NCBI RefSeq assembly: GCF_018595685.2
Contig: NZ_CP092334.1
Coordinates: 2,260,001-2,324,000 of the forward strand
Direction: 5' to 3'
DNA length: 64,000 bases
From: Flavihumibacter rivuli
GTDB taxonomy: Bacteria > Bacteroidota > Bacteroidia > Chitinophagales > Chitinophagaceae
The notes under the pieces are model-generated. The model saw only the letters and a list, made by a program, of their open reading frames with translations, was not told where the DNA came from and searched no databases. Both the position numbers and the translations under genes were made by a program. Below, one piece after another: positions 18,975 through 27,953 of the stretch; position 1 is the stretch's first letter, and every line of letters starts with the position of its first letter.

Positions 18975-19376
18975 ATGCTCAGAGTGGAACATATTGGGAT
19001 TGCCGTGAAAAGCCTGGAGACCGCCATCCCCTTGTATGAAAAATTACTGAACGCCCCCTGCTATAAAACGGAATCAGTGGCCTCAGAAAAGGTTAACACT
19101 GCCTTCTTCCGCCAGGGCGAAAGCAAGGTTGAGCTTCTGGAAAGCTCTGATGCTGAAGGAGTTATTGCAAAGTTCATAGAAAGGAAGGGCGAAGGCATCC
19201 ATCATATTGCCTTTGAAGTGGAGGATATCCATGCAGAAATGGACAGGCTTCGGAACGAAGGGTTCACTTTACTGAATGAACAACCCAAGCAGGGAGCCGA
19301 CAATAAATTGGTTTGCTTTATCCACCCCAAGGGAACCAATGGGGTATTGGTAGAGATCTGCCAGGAGATCAGGTAA
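18975..19376 (+). CDS. mce: Methylmalonyl-CoA epimerase
   Basis: 133 residues of the glyoxalase/VOC fold. Interconverts (R)- and (S)-methylmalonyl-CoA in propionate metabolism, feeding the B12-dependent mutase. Metal ligands are visible as His in VEHIGIAV, His in GIHHIAFEVED and Glu in VLVEICQ. Family length is matched. It is divergent from iscS and convergent with rnc. The cobalamin-binding protein at 4542 may belong to the same metabolism. Confidence 0.9.
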   Translation: MLRVEHIGIAVKSLETAIPLYEKLLNAPCYKTESVASEKVNTAFFRQGESKVELLESSDAEGVIAKFIERKGEGIHHIAFEVEDIHAEMDRLRNEGFTLLNEQPKQGADNKLVCFIHPKGTNGVLVEICQEIR

Positions 19377-19409
19377 GGGAGGGCCGGCTGTTTTTTTAAC
19401 AATGCTTGC

Positions 19410-20132
19410 TTATTCTTCTTTCGACAAGCCCAACTTTTCTACGGCTATTTGGGCCGCAACCTGGCTGGCGTCTTTTTTATTGTAGGCCTTCCCCTGGGCG
19501 ATCAATTCGCCATCGACAACGGCGCCAATAGTAAACAAGCGCCTCCCACCCTCCATCTTTTCTTCGAGGGTCTCAAATTCAAGGTTCTTGCCGTTCTTAT
19601 TGGCCCAGCCGTACAACTTGTTCTTGTGGTTGATCTCCAGGTTTTCCAGGTCCTCCATGAACATATAGGGAAGGATGATCCTCTCCAGCACCCAGGTCTT
19701 GGTCTTCTTGAAACCCTTATCCAGGTAAACGGCACCCACCACTGCTTCCAGGGTATTACCAAATATCTGGCTAACCTTCAGGGAGTTGTCAAACTTGTTG
19801 AAGTAAACGATCTTTTTCAAACCCATCTTTACCGCCACATCATTCAGGGTGACGCGGTTCACCATCTTACTGCGCATTTCGGTGAGGAAGCCTTCTTCCT
19901 TGTAAGGGTATTTCATGAAAAGGAAATCGGCCACGATACCGCTGAGAATAGCATCACCAAGGTATTCCAGGCGTTCATTATTCTCGGAAGCACCATCCTT
20001 CATGGAACGGTGTGTAAGGGCAGTACGGTATAGCTCCGTATTGCCGGGCGTGAAGCCGAGTACATTCTTCAATTGTTTCTTGAAGGACGTTTTCTCAGGG
20101 GAAGCCTTAAAGATGCTATCGATTAAACCCAC
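19410..20132 (-). CDS. rnc: Ribonuclease III
   Basis: 240 residues. Double-strand RNA endonuclease that processes rRNA and other structured RNA. The signature NNERLEYLGDAIL (about residue 54) and EAVVGAVYLDKG carry the catalytic acids. A dsRNA-binding domain follows from about residue 165. The likely start is a GTG at 20132 (GTG GGT TTA ATC); no in-frame ATG lies close upstream. Third gene of the acpP-fabF-rnc cluster, a conserved bacterial order. Confidence 0.94.
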   Translation of the reverse strand: MGLIDSIFKASPEKTSFKKQLKNVLGFTPGNTELYRTALTHRSMKDGASENNERLEYLGDAILSGIVADFLFMKYPYKEEGFLTEMRSKMVNRVTLNDVAVKMGLKKIVYFNKFDNSLKVSQIFGNTLEAVVGAVYLDKGFKKTKTWVLERIILPYMFMEDLENLEINHKNKLYGWANKNGKNLEFETLEEKMEGGRRLFTIGAVVDGELIAQGKAYNKKDASQVAAQIAVEKLGLSKEE

Positions 20133-20212
20133 AAGATGTTCTGGTTAGTTACCGGAGTCAAGTTAAGGGTTTGTGTCCAAATAATGAACCAAACCCCGGA
20201 TGCTTTTCCGGA

Positions 20213-21466
20213 TTATCCCTCAAACTTCTTAACGATAACGCAGGCATTATGGCCACCGAAACCAAATGTATTGCTCAAGGCAGCCCTTACTGTCCTTTGC
20301 TGGGCCTTGTTGAACGTGAAGTTCAGCCTGGGGTCCAGGTCGGGATCGTCTGTGAAATGGTTGATGGTCGGGGGAACGATATCGTGCACTACCGCCTTGA
20401 TGCTGGCGATGGCTTCAATAACACCGGCGGCACCCAAACAGTGACCGGTCATTGATTTGGTGGCACTGATATTGAGCTTGTAGGCATGCTCGCCAAACAC
20501 GTCAACGATGGCCTTCACTTCGGCGATATCCCCAAGGGGGGTAGAGGTTCCGTGGGTGTTGATGTAGTCGATGTCTTCCGGTTTCATGCCGGCATCTTCA
20601 AGGGCAGCCAGCATAACGTTACGGGCACCAAGTCCTTCTGGATGGGGTGCGGTAATATGGTGGGCATCGGCAGTTGCGCCGCCACCTGCGATCTCGCAAT
20701 AGATCCTGGCACCACGTGCAAGGGCATGTTCCAGTTCTTCCAGGATCAGGGCGCCTGAAGCTTCACCCATTACAAATCCATCGCGCTCCTTGTCATATGG
20801 ACGGCTGGCAGTTTTGGGATCATCATTGCGTTCACTCATCGCCTTCATGGCATTGAACCCGCCTACACCGGCTTCGGAGATCACCGCTTCACTACCACCA
20901 CTCACAATGATATCGGCCTTACCCAGACGGATCAGGTTGTAAGCTTCCATGATAGCATTAGTACTTGATGCACAAGCACTTACCACGGCGAAGTTGGGTC
21001 CGCGGAGGTTATGGCGCATGGAGATCTGACCGGCTGCGATATCGAGGATCATCTTGGGGATGAAGAAGGGGTTGAAACGGGGAGTACCGTCGCCCTTGGC
21101 AAACTCGGTCACTTCCTGCTGGAAGGTGATCAACCCGCCGATACCGCTGGCGAATACTACGCCAACGCGATCGGGGTTGATGTTTTCTTTGTTCAATCCG
21201 GCATCTGCCATGGCCTGGTCACTGGCCACCAGGGCCAGTTGGGTAAAGCGGTCGATCTTACGCGCTTCCTTCCTGTCGAGAAATTGTGTGGGATCGAAGT
21301 TCTTGACTTCGCAGGCAAATTTTGTCTTGAACTTGGAGGCATCAAAAAGGGTAATCATATCCGCACCGGATACGCCATTGATGAGGCCATTCCAATATTC
21401 ATCGAGATTATTACCGATGGGGGTCAGAGCTCCTATACCAGTTACAACGACTCTTTTTAGTACCAT
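20213..21466 (-). CDS. fabF: 3-oxoacyl-ACP synthase II
   Basis: 417 residues. Elongates acyl-ACP with malonyl-ACP in type II fatty-acid synthesis. The Cys-His-His triad is visible: SACASST (about residue 165), THGTSTPLGD (about residue 305) and MTGHCLGAAG (about residue 343). Start MVLKRVVVTGIGALTPIG is typical. It follows acpP by 95 bases and precedes rnc by 80. Confidence 0.96.
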   Translation of the reverse strand: MVLKRVVVTGIGALTPIGNNLDEYWNGLINGVSGADMITLFDASKFKTKFACEVKNFDPTQFLDRKEARKIDRFTQLALVASDQAMADAGLNKENINPDRVGVVFASGIGGLITFQQEVTEFAKGDGTPRFNPFFIPKMILDIAAGQISMRHNLRGPNFAVVSACASSTNAIMEAYNLIRLGKADIIVSGGSEAVISEAGVGGFNAMKAMSERNDDPKTASRPYDKERDGFVMGEASGALILEELEHALARGARIYCEIAGGGATADAHHITAPHPEGLGARNVMLAALEDAGMKPEDIDYINTHGTSTPLGDIAEVKAIVDVFGEHAYKLNISATKSMTGHCLGAAGVIEAIASIKAVVHDIVPPTINHFTDDPDLDPRLNFTFNKAQQRTVRAALSNTFGFGGHNACVIVKKFEG

Positions 21467-21561
21467 TTGGTCTACCGGATTTTTAAAGTGATAAATCCGC
21501 CTTCTGAGCCTAAAATTGCTTTCGAAAGGCGGATTAAATATGCCTGAAACGGGGTTTCCGT

Positions 21562-21798
21562 TTACTTAGCGTGTTCTTCCAAATATGCTACAGCCTGGCC
21601 AACAGTAGTGATGGTTTCAGCCTGCTCGTCTGGAATAGAGATGTTGAATTCTTTTTCGAACTCCATGATCAACTCTACGGTATCCAGAGAATCAGCTCCC
21701 AGGTCGTTAGTGAAAGAAGCTTCATTGGTCACTTCTGCTTCGTCCACTCCTAATTTGTCAACAATGATCTTTTTAACTCTTGTTGCGATGTCTGACAT
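21562..21798 (-). CDS. acpP: Acyl carrier protein
   Basis: 78 residues, acidic. Carries growing acyl chains on 4'-phosphopantetheine attached to Ser in [14 protein letters not shown] (about residue 38). First gene of the acpP-fabF-rnc cluster with an exact -7 box and the only convincing -33 element in the window. Confidence 0.97.
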   Translation of the reverse strand: MSDIATRVKKIIVDKLGVDEAEVTNEASFTNDLGADSLDTVELIMEFEKEFNISIPDEQAETITTVGQAVAYLEEHAK

Positions 21799-21822
21799 TG
21801 TAGTAAAGTTTAGTTACGGCTG

Positions 21823-21851
21823 CAAAAATATACTTTTTGGGTAAATAACAA
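21823..21851 (-). promoter_or_regulatory. acpP promoter (-33 TTG and -7 box)
   Basis: On the minus strand TTG (21851-21849), an 18-base spacer, then TATTTTTG (21830-21823) fit the Bacteroidota pattern TTG-N17-23-TAnnTTTG. The box ends 24 bases before the ATG. Confidence 0.7.
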
Positions 21852-21984
21852 TTTTTGCCCCTTTTTTATTTCCAACATGGTTAGTTGGCAGTTTTTTCTA
21901 CCGTAACTAGCTAACATTTGTAAGCTAGTGGCTCATGAGTGAATGAATTTTGTAATTTAGGTCCCTATCCTTTAAACGCTCGCT

Positions 21985-22416
21985 ATGGCACTGAAAATTA
22001 TTGATCATGGTTCCAGGGAATACCAGCAAATGGTGAACCTGAGGAATGATATCCTCAGGAAGCCCCTTGGACTCTCGTTTTCCCCTGATGAACTGGAAAA
22101 GGAAAAGGACGAAATCCTGATTGGTGCCTTTGAAGAGGATAAAATGCTGGGCTGCTGCATGCTGGTAAAAGAGGCGCCGGGCGTTGTCAGGCTCAGGCAA
22201 ATGGCCGTCAGCAACAACCTCCAGGGCAAGGGCATTGGCCGCGCCATCATGAATTTTGCGGAAAATATTGCCCGCGACCGGGGATACAAAAAACTGGTAA
22301 TGCATGCCCGTAAGACCGCCGTTGGTTTTTATGAACACCTTGGCTACTCCATCTGCAGCGATGAATTCCAGGAGGTGACCATCCCCCACTTTGTAATGGA
22401 AAAAAACCTCCGTTAG
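21985..22416 (+). CDS. GNAT family N-acetyltransferase
   Basis: 143 residues. The acetyl-CoA binding motif A is visible as RQMAVSNNLQGKGIGRAIM (about residues 72-90), followed by HARKTAVGFYEHLGY, typical of motif B. The acceptor substrate is unknown; ElaA-like and other small GNAT proteins share this form. The stop lies 2 bases from the end of the convergent HAD gene. Confidence 0.88.
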   Translation: MALKIIDHGSREYQQMVNLRNDILRKPLGLSFSPDELEKEKDEILIGAFEEDKMLGCCMLVKEAPGVVRLRQMAVSNNLQGKGIGRAIMNFAENIARDRGYKKLVMHARKTAVGFYEHLGYSICSDEFQEVTIPHFVMEKNLR

Positions 22417-22418
22417 GC

Positions 22419-23096
22419 TCAGTCGGCCAATACTATATAATCCGGATGCCCCTGCATGGATAACCTGTACGGGTTAATGACAAGGGAGTAGAAATTTTCC
22501 GTGTTCCAGACCAGTTTTTCATCCCGGAAACCGGGATTATTAATCGCTACCACCCTCATTCCAGCTGCGATGGCGGATTTTATCCCGTTGTCGGAGTCTT
22601 CAAATACCAGGCATTCCTTAACATCCAACCTGATCTTGTCGGCTGCTTTCAGGTAAGGCTCGGGGTCAGGCTTTCCCCTGTTCACATCTTCGCCGGTAAT
22701 AAAGGCACTGAAATAGTGGAGCAGGTTATTGGCCTTCAAAAGGTTCAGGGCCCTTTCTTTTGGGGAACTCGTCACCAGCATGATCGGCCGCTGGTAAGCC
22801 TTAACGGCCTGCAGAAAACTATCTACCCCCGGGATTGGCCCGGGTAACATGGTCATATCGAATACCACGGCCTCATCAAAGATCGCTTGCTGGGTAGCCG
22901 GTGAAGATTTACTGAAAAGGGTGCGGATGGTCTCCCATGTTGGGCGGCCATGGATATAGTGCTTGATCACTTCTTCGTTGAACGGAACGCCTTCCTTTTC
23001 GGCCCATTGCTTCCAGAACAATTCAATTACGGGATTAGAGTCAATTATCACTCCATCCAGGTCAAACAAAAAACCTTTGATTGGATCCATCATCAT
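22419..23096 (-). CDS. HAD-superfamily phosphatase / beta-phosphoglucomutase-like
   Basis: About 225 residues; the start may be any of three Met codons in MMMDP. HAD motifs are complete: FLFDLDGVIID (nucleophile and acid Asp), LVTSSPKERA (motif II), GKPDPEPYL (motif III Lys) and FEDSDNGIKSA (motif IV). The cap inserted after motif I is the helical type of the beta-phosphoglucomutase and sugar-phosphatase group. Substrate not known. Confidence 0.88.
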   Translation of the reverse strand: MMMDPIKGFLFDLDGVIIDSNPVIELFWKQWAEKEGVPFNEEVIKHYIHGRPTWETIRTLFSKSSPATQQAIFDEAVVFDMTMLPGPIPGVDSFLQAVKAYQRPIMLVTSSPKERALNLLKANNLLHYFSAFITGEDVNRGKPDPEPYLKAADKIRLDVKECLVFEDSDNGIKSAIAAGMRVVAINNPGFRDEKLVWNTENFYSLVINPYRLSMQGHPDYIVLAD

Positions 23097-23128
23097 GCTT
23101 ACAAGTTAAGGAAACTGCCCAATTCAGC

Positions 23129-23152
23129 CTTCCCTTTAAAGGTGAAGGGAAG
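23129..23152 (-). terminator. Possible weak hairpin after the lipoprotein gene
   Basis: Arms CTTCCCTT and AAGGGAAG form an 8-base stem directly after the minus-strand stop at 23153. There is no T run, so terminator function is doubtful. Confidence 0.3.
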
Positions 23153-24253
23153 CTAGTTCGCTTTTAATTTCAGCTTTGCCGTATCTGCGCTGAATACCCC
23201 GGACTCAGTAGACACATAGTACCTGCTGCCCGCCCTGGTAATGGCATTGATGGCATTTCGCTGAAGCCCGTCGTTCTCTAACTCTTTAACATCAAAACCA
23301 TTTGCCAGGAGCTTAAAATCGAATACCTGGTCCAGGTAGGTGGCAAATACCCTTCCGTCCACCTCCGTAAAATTGATAAAGCCCCAGATGGTCTCATTGG
23401 TATCGGACAGCAATTGCCAGTTGATGCCGCCATCGGATGAAGCATAGAAGCGGCCATTGGGGTTCACCCCAACCAGTTTTCCGCCTGCCTTGAACATTTC
23501 TGAAAAAGTATAGATGGGCGCAGCAATCTCCTGTTGCTGGCCTGTTGTATCCATCCTGTAGATCCGCTCATTGAAACAGATCCAGAATTGTTCATCGATG
23601 GCCTGAAGGTTATAATAATTGGTCAGGGCAAGGTTACCGTCTCCGCTATTGAATTCCACCTTCTTAACAGCCCCAATTGATAGGTCATGATCACCCCCTG
23701 AAGAATCTATATCCACCCGGGCCAGGAAAGCAAATTGTTTGTTTTGGGTGGTTTGCTTACTGCGGTAAGGCAGCACCAGGTATCTTTTACCGGCTATGGG
23801 AACTGCCTGGTTGAACGAAAGGAAAGGGCTGACGAATTCAATGAAATCAGAGTCAACCGAAATGCCATTTACACCTGCCGCACTTGAACCCAGGACAGGG
23901 TTCTTCACCGCCTTGATGGAAACAAATTCACGATAAGGATAAACGATCAGCAAGGGGGAAAGGGAGGGTTTCCGCGCTATCAAACCTGAACCGCCGATGT
24001 ACCCGCCTCTATTGAAAACTACCTGGTTGGCATTGCCATTCAAGACAGAGAATATTTCCTGTCCGGCAAATCCGGCCAAACTATCATTGAGGGGAATAAC
24101 ATTCAGTTGCCGCTTCTGGGAGTAGGCGAAATCCTTTACTTCATTCCACAAGGTCTGGGGAACCTTTTCCACTTCAACGATCTTCTCTCTTGTACAGGAG
24201 GCCAACAGGATGGCAGCCAAAATGAGCAGGGTTTGGTTAAGGTTTGGTTTCAT
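23153..24253 (-). CDS. Lipoprotein with Asp-box-like repeats, function unknown
   Basis: 366 residues with a lipobox (ILLASC, Cys about residue 20). The body appears beta-rich, and SSDGGINWQLL (about residue 268) resembles a BNR/Asp-box turn of beta-propellers; other blades are diverged. The family is not recognised. A near -7 box (TATTTTTA, minus strand 24265-24258) lies 4 bases from the ATG. It is downstream of mfd on the same strand with 138 bases between. Confidence 0.75.
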   Translation of the reverse strand: MKPNLNQTLLILAAILLASCTREKIVEVEKVPQTLWNEVKDFAYSQKRQLNVIPLNDSLAGFAGQEIFSVLNGNANQVVFNRGGYIGGSGLIARKPSLSPLLIVYPYREFVSIKAVKNPVLGSSAAGVNGISVDSDFIEFVSPFLSFNQAVPIAGKRYLVLPYRSKQTTQNKQFAFLARVDIDSSGGDHDLSIGAVKKVEFNSGDGNLALTNYYNLQAIDEQFWICFNERIYRMDTTGQQQEIAAPIYTFSEMFKAGGKLVGVNPNGRFYASSDGGINWQLLSDTNETIWGFINFTEVDGRVFATYLDQVFDFKLLANGFDVKELENDGLQRNAINAITRAGSRYYVSTESGVFSADTAKLKLKAN

Positions 24254-24391
24254 AGGCTAAAAATAAACCGCCCATAAAAAGCCGTTAACTCCTCCCATAA
24301 AGGTTCACGTAGCTTTAACAAATCAGGGTACACGGTAGCCACAGAATGACCCCAGGCTACCAACTCAATCAATCACTTTTCGCCAATGGAT

Positions 24392-27300
24392 CTATTCAGG
24401 CACTTTCTCCGCCGCCAGTACAGTATCATGCATGCGCTTCAGGAAACCATGGATCGTTTTCATATCGCGCATATCATCTACCACCAACAGGAAGTTTTTA
24501 CCGGTTTGCTTCAGGCGGGCCTTATTGGTATGGGTCTGCAGGTAGCCCAGGATCCCATGGAACAGTTCCGATTCGAAATAGGGTGAATCGTGCTTGTTGA
24601 TGAAGAAGCATTTCAGCACCTCATCACGCAAGAGCAGTTTCTCAAACCCAAGCGCCACACTCAGTTTGCGGATCCTGACCGTATCGAAGAGGTCTTCCAC
24701 CTGTTGCGGTATAGGGCCGAAACGGTCCCCTAACTCCTGGTGGAAGGCCAATAATTCCTCTTCTGACTCACAGTTATCCAGGCGCTGATAAAGGGTCAGC
24801 CTTTCGGTAATGCTTTCCACATAACTATCCGGGATCAGTATTTCCAGGTCAGTATCAATGGTGCAGTCCTGCACATAATCTTCCTGGCGCGAGATCTCCT
24901 CCTTGAACAATTCCCGGAAGGAGGTGCGCTTCAATTCGCGGATGGCTTCCTGCAGGATCTTCTGGTACATCTCAAACCCGATCTCTGCCATGAAACCACT
25001 TTGTTCGCCACCCAGCAGGTTCCCTGCCCCGCGGATATCGAGGTCACGCATTGCGATCTGGAAACCGCTTCCCAACTCGCTATGCTGCTCAAGTGTTTGT
25101 AAGCGTTTGCGCGAATCCGTTGGCAGGGTGCTCATTGGCGGTGCCAGCAGGTAGCAGAATGCTTTCTTATTGCTGCGGCCTACCCTTCCCCTCAACTGGT
25201 GCAGGTCACTCAATCCAAACTGGTGGGCATTGTTGACGATGATGGTGTTCACATTCGGGATATCCACCCCGCTCTCCACGATATTCGTACATACGAGCAC
25301 GTCATACTTCTTATCAATGAAATCAAGGATTCGCTCTTCCAGCACATGTCCCTCCATCTGGCCATGCGCATAGCCAATGCTCAGGTCAGGACAATGGCTC
25401 TGGATGATGGCAGCCATCTCGGCAAGGCCGGCGATCCGGTTATGGATAAAGAAGACCTGCCCTCCCCTTTCCGTTTCAAAATAAATGGCATCGCGGATAA
25501 CATCCTCATTATAGACCGCCACTTCAGTCTGGATCGGCTGACGGTTGGGCGGAGGCGTATTGATGATGCTAAGGTCCCTTGCCCCCATCAGGCTGAACTG
25601 CAGGGTTCTTGGGATAGGCGTTGCCGTTAGGGTGAGGCAGTCCACATTGGTCCTGAGTGTCTTGATCTTCTCCTTATGTGCCACACCAAATTTCTGCTCT
25701 TCATCAATGATCAGAATGCCAAGGTCTTTGAACTTCACCTCCTTTCCCAGCAAGGCATGCGTACCCACTATGATATCGATCTTTCCTTCTTCCAGTTTCT
25801 TGAGTGTCTCCTTCTTTTCCCTGGAACTCTTGAAACGGTTCACATAGTCCACCGTAACAGGAAAGTCCTTCAACCTGTCCTTAAAAGTTTTATAGTGCTG
25901 GAAGGCAAGGATGGTAGTGGGCACCAATACTGCAGCCTGCTTTCCATCCACCACCGACTTGAATGCGGCACGGATGGCGATCTCAGTTTTACCAAAGCCC
26001 ACATCACCGCAGACCAGCCTGTCCATTGGTGACGGAGATTCCATATCCTTCTTCACATCGGCGGTAGCCTTGCTTTGATCGGGCGTGTCTTCGTAAATGA
26101 ATGATGCTTCCAGCTCAGTTTGCAGGTAGGTATCAGGGGTATGCTGGAAGCCGGTCTGGGCCTTCCTTTGCGCATAGAGCTTGATGAGGTCGAAGGCGAT
26201 TTCCTTGACCTTGGTTTTGGTCTTTTCCTTCAACCTGGCCCAGGCATCACTGCCTAGTTTATTCACCTTGGGAACCGTCCCTTCCTTCCCTGTGTACTTG
26301 GATATCTTATGCAGGGAGTTGATGTTCACATAAAGGATATCACTGTCCTTGTAAATGATCCGCACCGCTTCCTGCATCCTGCCGTTCACGTCCAGCTTCT
26401 GCAATCCACTGTATACGCCCACTCCATGATCGATATGGGTTACATAATCCCCTGGTTGTAATTCCCTCAGGGTCCTCAGGGTAAGGGCCTTATTCTTGTT
26501 ATAGGCTTGCTTGACCTTGTACTTATGGTAGCGCTGGAAGATCTGGTGGTCGGTATAACAGATCACCTTCAGTGATTCGTCAATGAACCCTCCATGGATG
26601 GCCACCGGTATGGGTGTAAAATGAATAGCAACTTTCAGGTCCTCAAATATGCTGTGCAGCCTTTCCAATTGCTTGGGATTCTCGGCAAACAGGAAGAGCT
26701 GGAATTGCTGCTTCTCCCATTGCTGCAGGTCCTTCATCAGGAGTTCAAACTGCCTGTTGAAAGCGGGCTGGGGCTTTGTTTGGAACCCGATCTCGGTTAC
26801 CACACCACCAGGGAAGCTCGCCGTTCCTTCCATCTCCACAACATGACGCCCCTTTAACTGATCTTCCAGTTCACTGGCCTTCATGAATTCATGGGCCTTC
26901 ACTTCCTTCTTCTGCAGGCGGTCCTCCTCTTCTTCCTCCCTGGGTGAATAATCCTGATTCCTTTCCAGGAACTGGCCCAGGTCCTCTTCCTGCAATTCCA
27001 ACCGCTCCTTTACGAAGTCCCAGTTATTCATCCATACCACCGTATTCTCTGGCAGGAAGTCGAACAGGGATATCGTGGCTTCATCCGTAAATTCTGTCTG
27101 CAGGTTGGGAATGATATTCACCTGCAACAATTTCTTTTCGCTCAACTGGGTCTCGGGATCGAAGAGCCGGATGCTATCCACATCATTACCGAACAGTTCA
27201 ATGCGGTAGGGTTTCTCATTACCAAATGAATAGATATCAAGTATCCCTCCCCTCACCGCGAACTGGCCGGGTTCATACACAAAATCAGTTCTCTTGAAAC

Positions 27301-27802
27301 CCGCATCCACCAACTGTTCCATCAACTTATAGGTATCCAGCACATCATTGACCTTGATACGGATGATATTGCCTGATAAAGTGTTGGCCGGCACTACTTT
27401 TTCAAACAATGCTTCCGGGTAGGTTACCACCAGCTTCTTATTCCCCCCGGCACTCAGGCGGGTAAGGGTTTCGGTCCTGAGCATCACGTGGCTGCTGTTC
27501 AGGAGCCTGAAATTCTTCTTGTTCTTGAAGGAAGAAGGGAAATAGAAAAGGTCCAGCGCGCCGGTAAGGTTTTCGAGCGTATTGTGGAAATAGGCCGCAT
27601 CCTCCGCATCATCCATGATGATCACATGGTTGAGTTGGTCGCTTATCTTATGCCTGAAGACAGCAGTAACCAGGAATTCGGGGGAGCTTCCTGAGAGTTG
27701 CTTCAGTACCAGGTGTTGGGGTTGGGACAAAGTAAGCCTGTCCGCCATTTGGAAAAGGCGGGGGTCATTAATATACAGATCCAGTAAATGTTCCAGGTTC
27801 AT
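24392..27802 (-). CDS. mfd: Transcription-repair coupling factor Mfd
   Basis: 1136 residues from the ATG at 27802 (MNLEHLLDLYI); an in-frame ATG 78 bases upstream adds a low-complexity tail and is less likely. Mfd removes RNA polymerase stalled at DNA lesions and recruits UvrA. In order: UvrB-like N-terminal modules, the RNA-polymerase-interacting CarD-like domain (GDYVTHIDHGVGVY, about residue 450), RecG-like helicase with Walker A GDVGFGKTE (about residue 600), DEEQKFGV, TATPIPRTL and QLRGRVGRS, then the C-terminal TRCF domain. Confidence 0.96.
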   Translation of the reverse strand: MNLEHLLDLYINDPRLFQMADRLTLSQPQHLVLKQLSGSSPEFLVTAVFRHKISDQLNHVIIMDDAEDAAYFHNTLENLTGALDLFYFPSSFKNKKNFRLLNSSHVMLRTETLTRLSAGGNKKLVVTYPEALFEKVVPANTLSGNIIRIKVNDVLDTYKLMEQLVDAGFKRTDFVYEPGQFAVRGGILDIYSFGNEKPYRIELFGNDVDSIRLFDPETQLSEKKLLQVNIIPNLQTEFTDEATISLFDFLPENTVVWMNNWDFVKERLELQEEDLGQFLERNQDYSPREEEEEDRLQKKEVKAHEFMKASELEDQLKGRHVVEMEGTASFPGGVVTEIGFQTKPQPAFNRQFELLMKDLQQWEKQQFQLFLFAENPKQLERLHSIFEDLKVAIHFTPIPVAIHGGFIDESLKVICYTDHQIFQRYHKYKVKQAYNKNKALTLRTLRELQPGDYVTHIDHGVGVYSGLQKLDVNGRMQEAVRIIYKDSDILYVNINSLHKISKYTGKEGTVPKVNKLGSDAWARLKEKTKTKVKEIAFDLIKLYAQRKAQTGFQHTPDTYLQTELEASFIYEDTPDQSKATADVKKDMESPSPMDRLVCGDVGFGKTEIAIRAAFKSVVDGKQAAVLVPTTILAFQHYKTFKDRLKDFPVTVDYVNRFKSSREKKETLKKLEEGKIDIIVGTHALLGKEVKFKDLGILIIDEEQKFGVAHKEKIKTLRTNVDCLTLTATPIPRTLQFSLMGARDLSIINTPPPNRQPIQTEVAVYNEDVIRDAIYFETERGGQVFFIHNRIAGLAEMAAIIQSHCPDLSIGYAHGQMEGHVLEERILDFIDKKYDVLVCTNIVESGVDIPNVNTIIVNNAHQFGLSDLHQLRGRVGRSNKKAFCYLLAPPMSTLPTDSRKRLQTLEQHSELGSGFQIAMRDLDIRGAGNLLGGEQSGFMAEIGFEMYQKILQEAIRELKRTSFRELFKEEISRQEDYVQDCTIDTDLEILIPDSYVESITERLTLYQRLDNCESEEELLAFHQELGDRFGPIPQQVEDLFDTVRIRKLSVALGFEKLLLRDEVLKCFFINKHDSPYFESELFHGILGYLQTHTNKARLKQTGKNFLLVVDDMRDMKTIHGFLKRMHDTVLAAEKVPE

Positions 27803-27953
27803 CACAAATAGCCTTGCAGCGGGTAAAGGTCGGTATTTTTGGTTTTTCGGGAGGCCGATTTTTAAACAGTCCATTTCCATCCTTGCACATTTTCCTTAAA
27901 TTGTGTGAACCCCTTGAAAAACATAGCTGTTTATATTATACATAAGCCCCTTT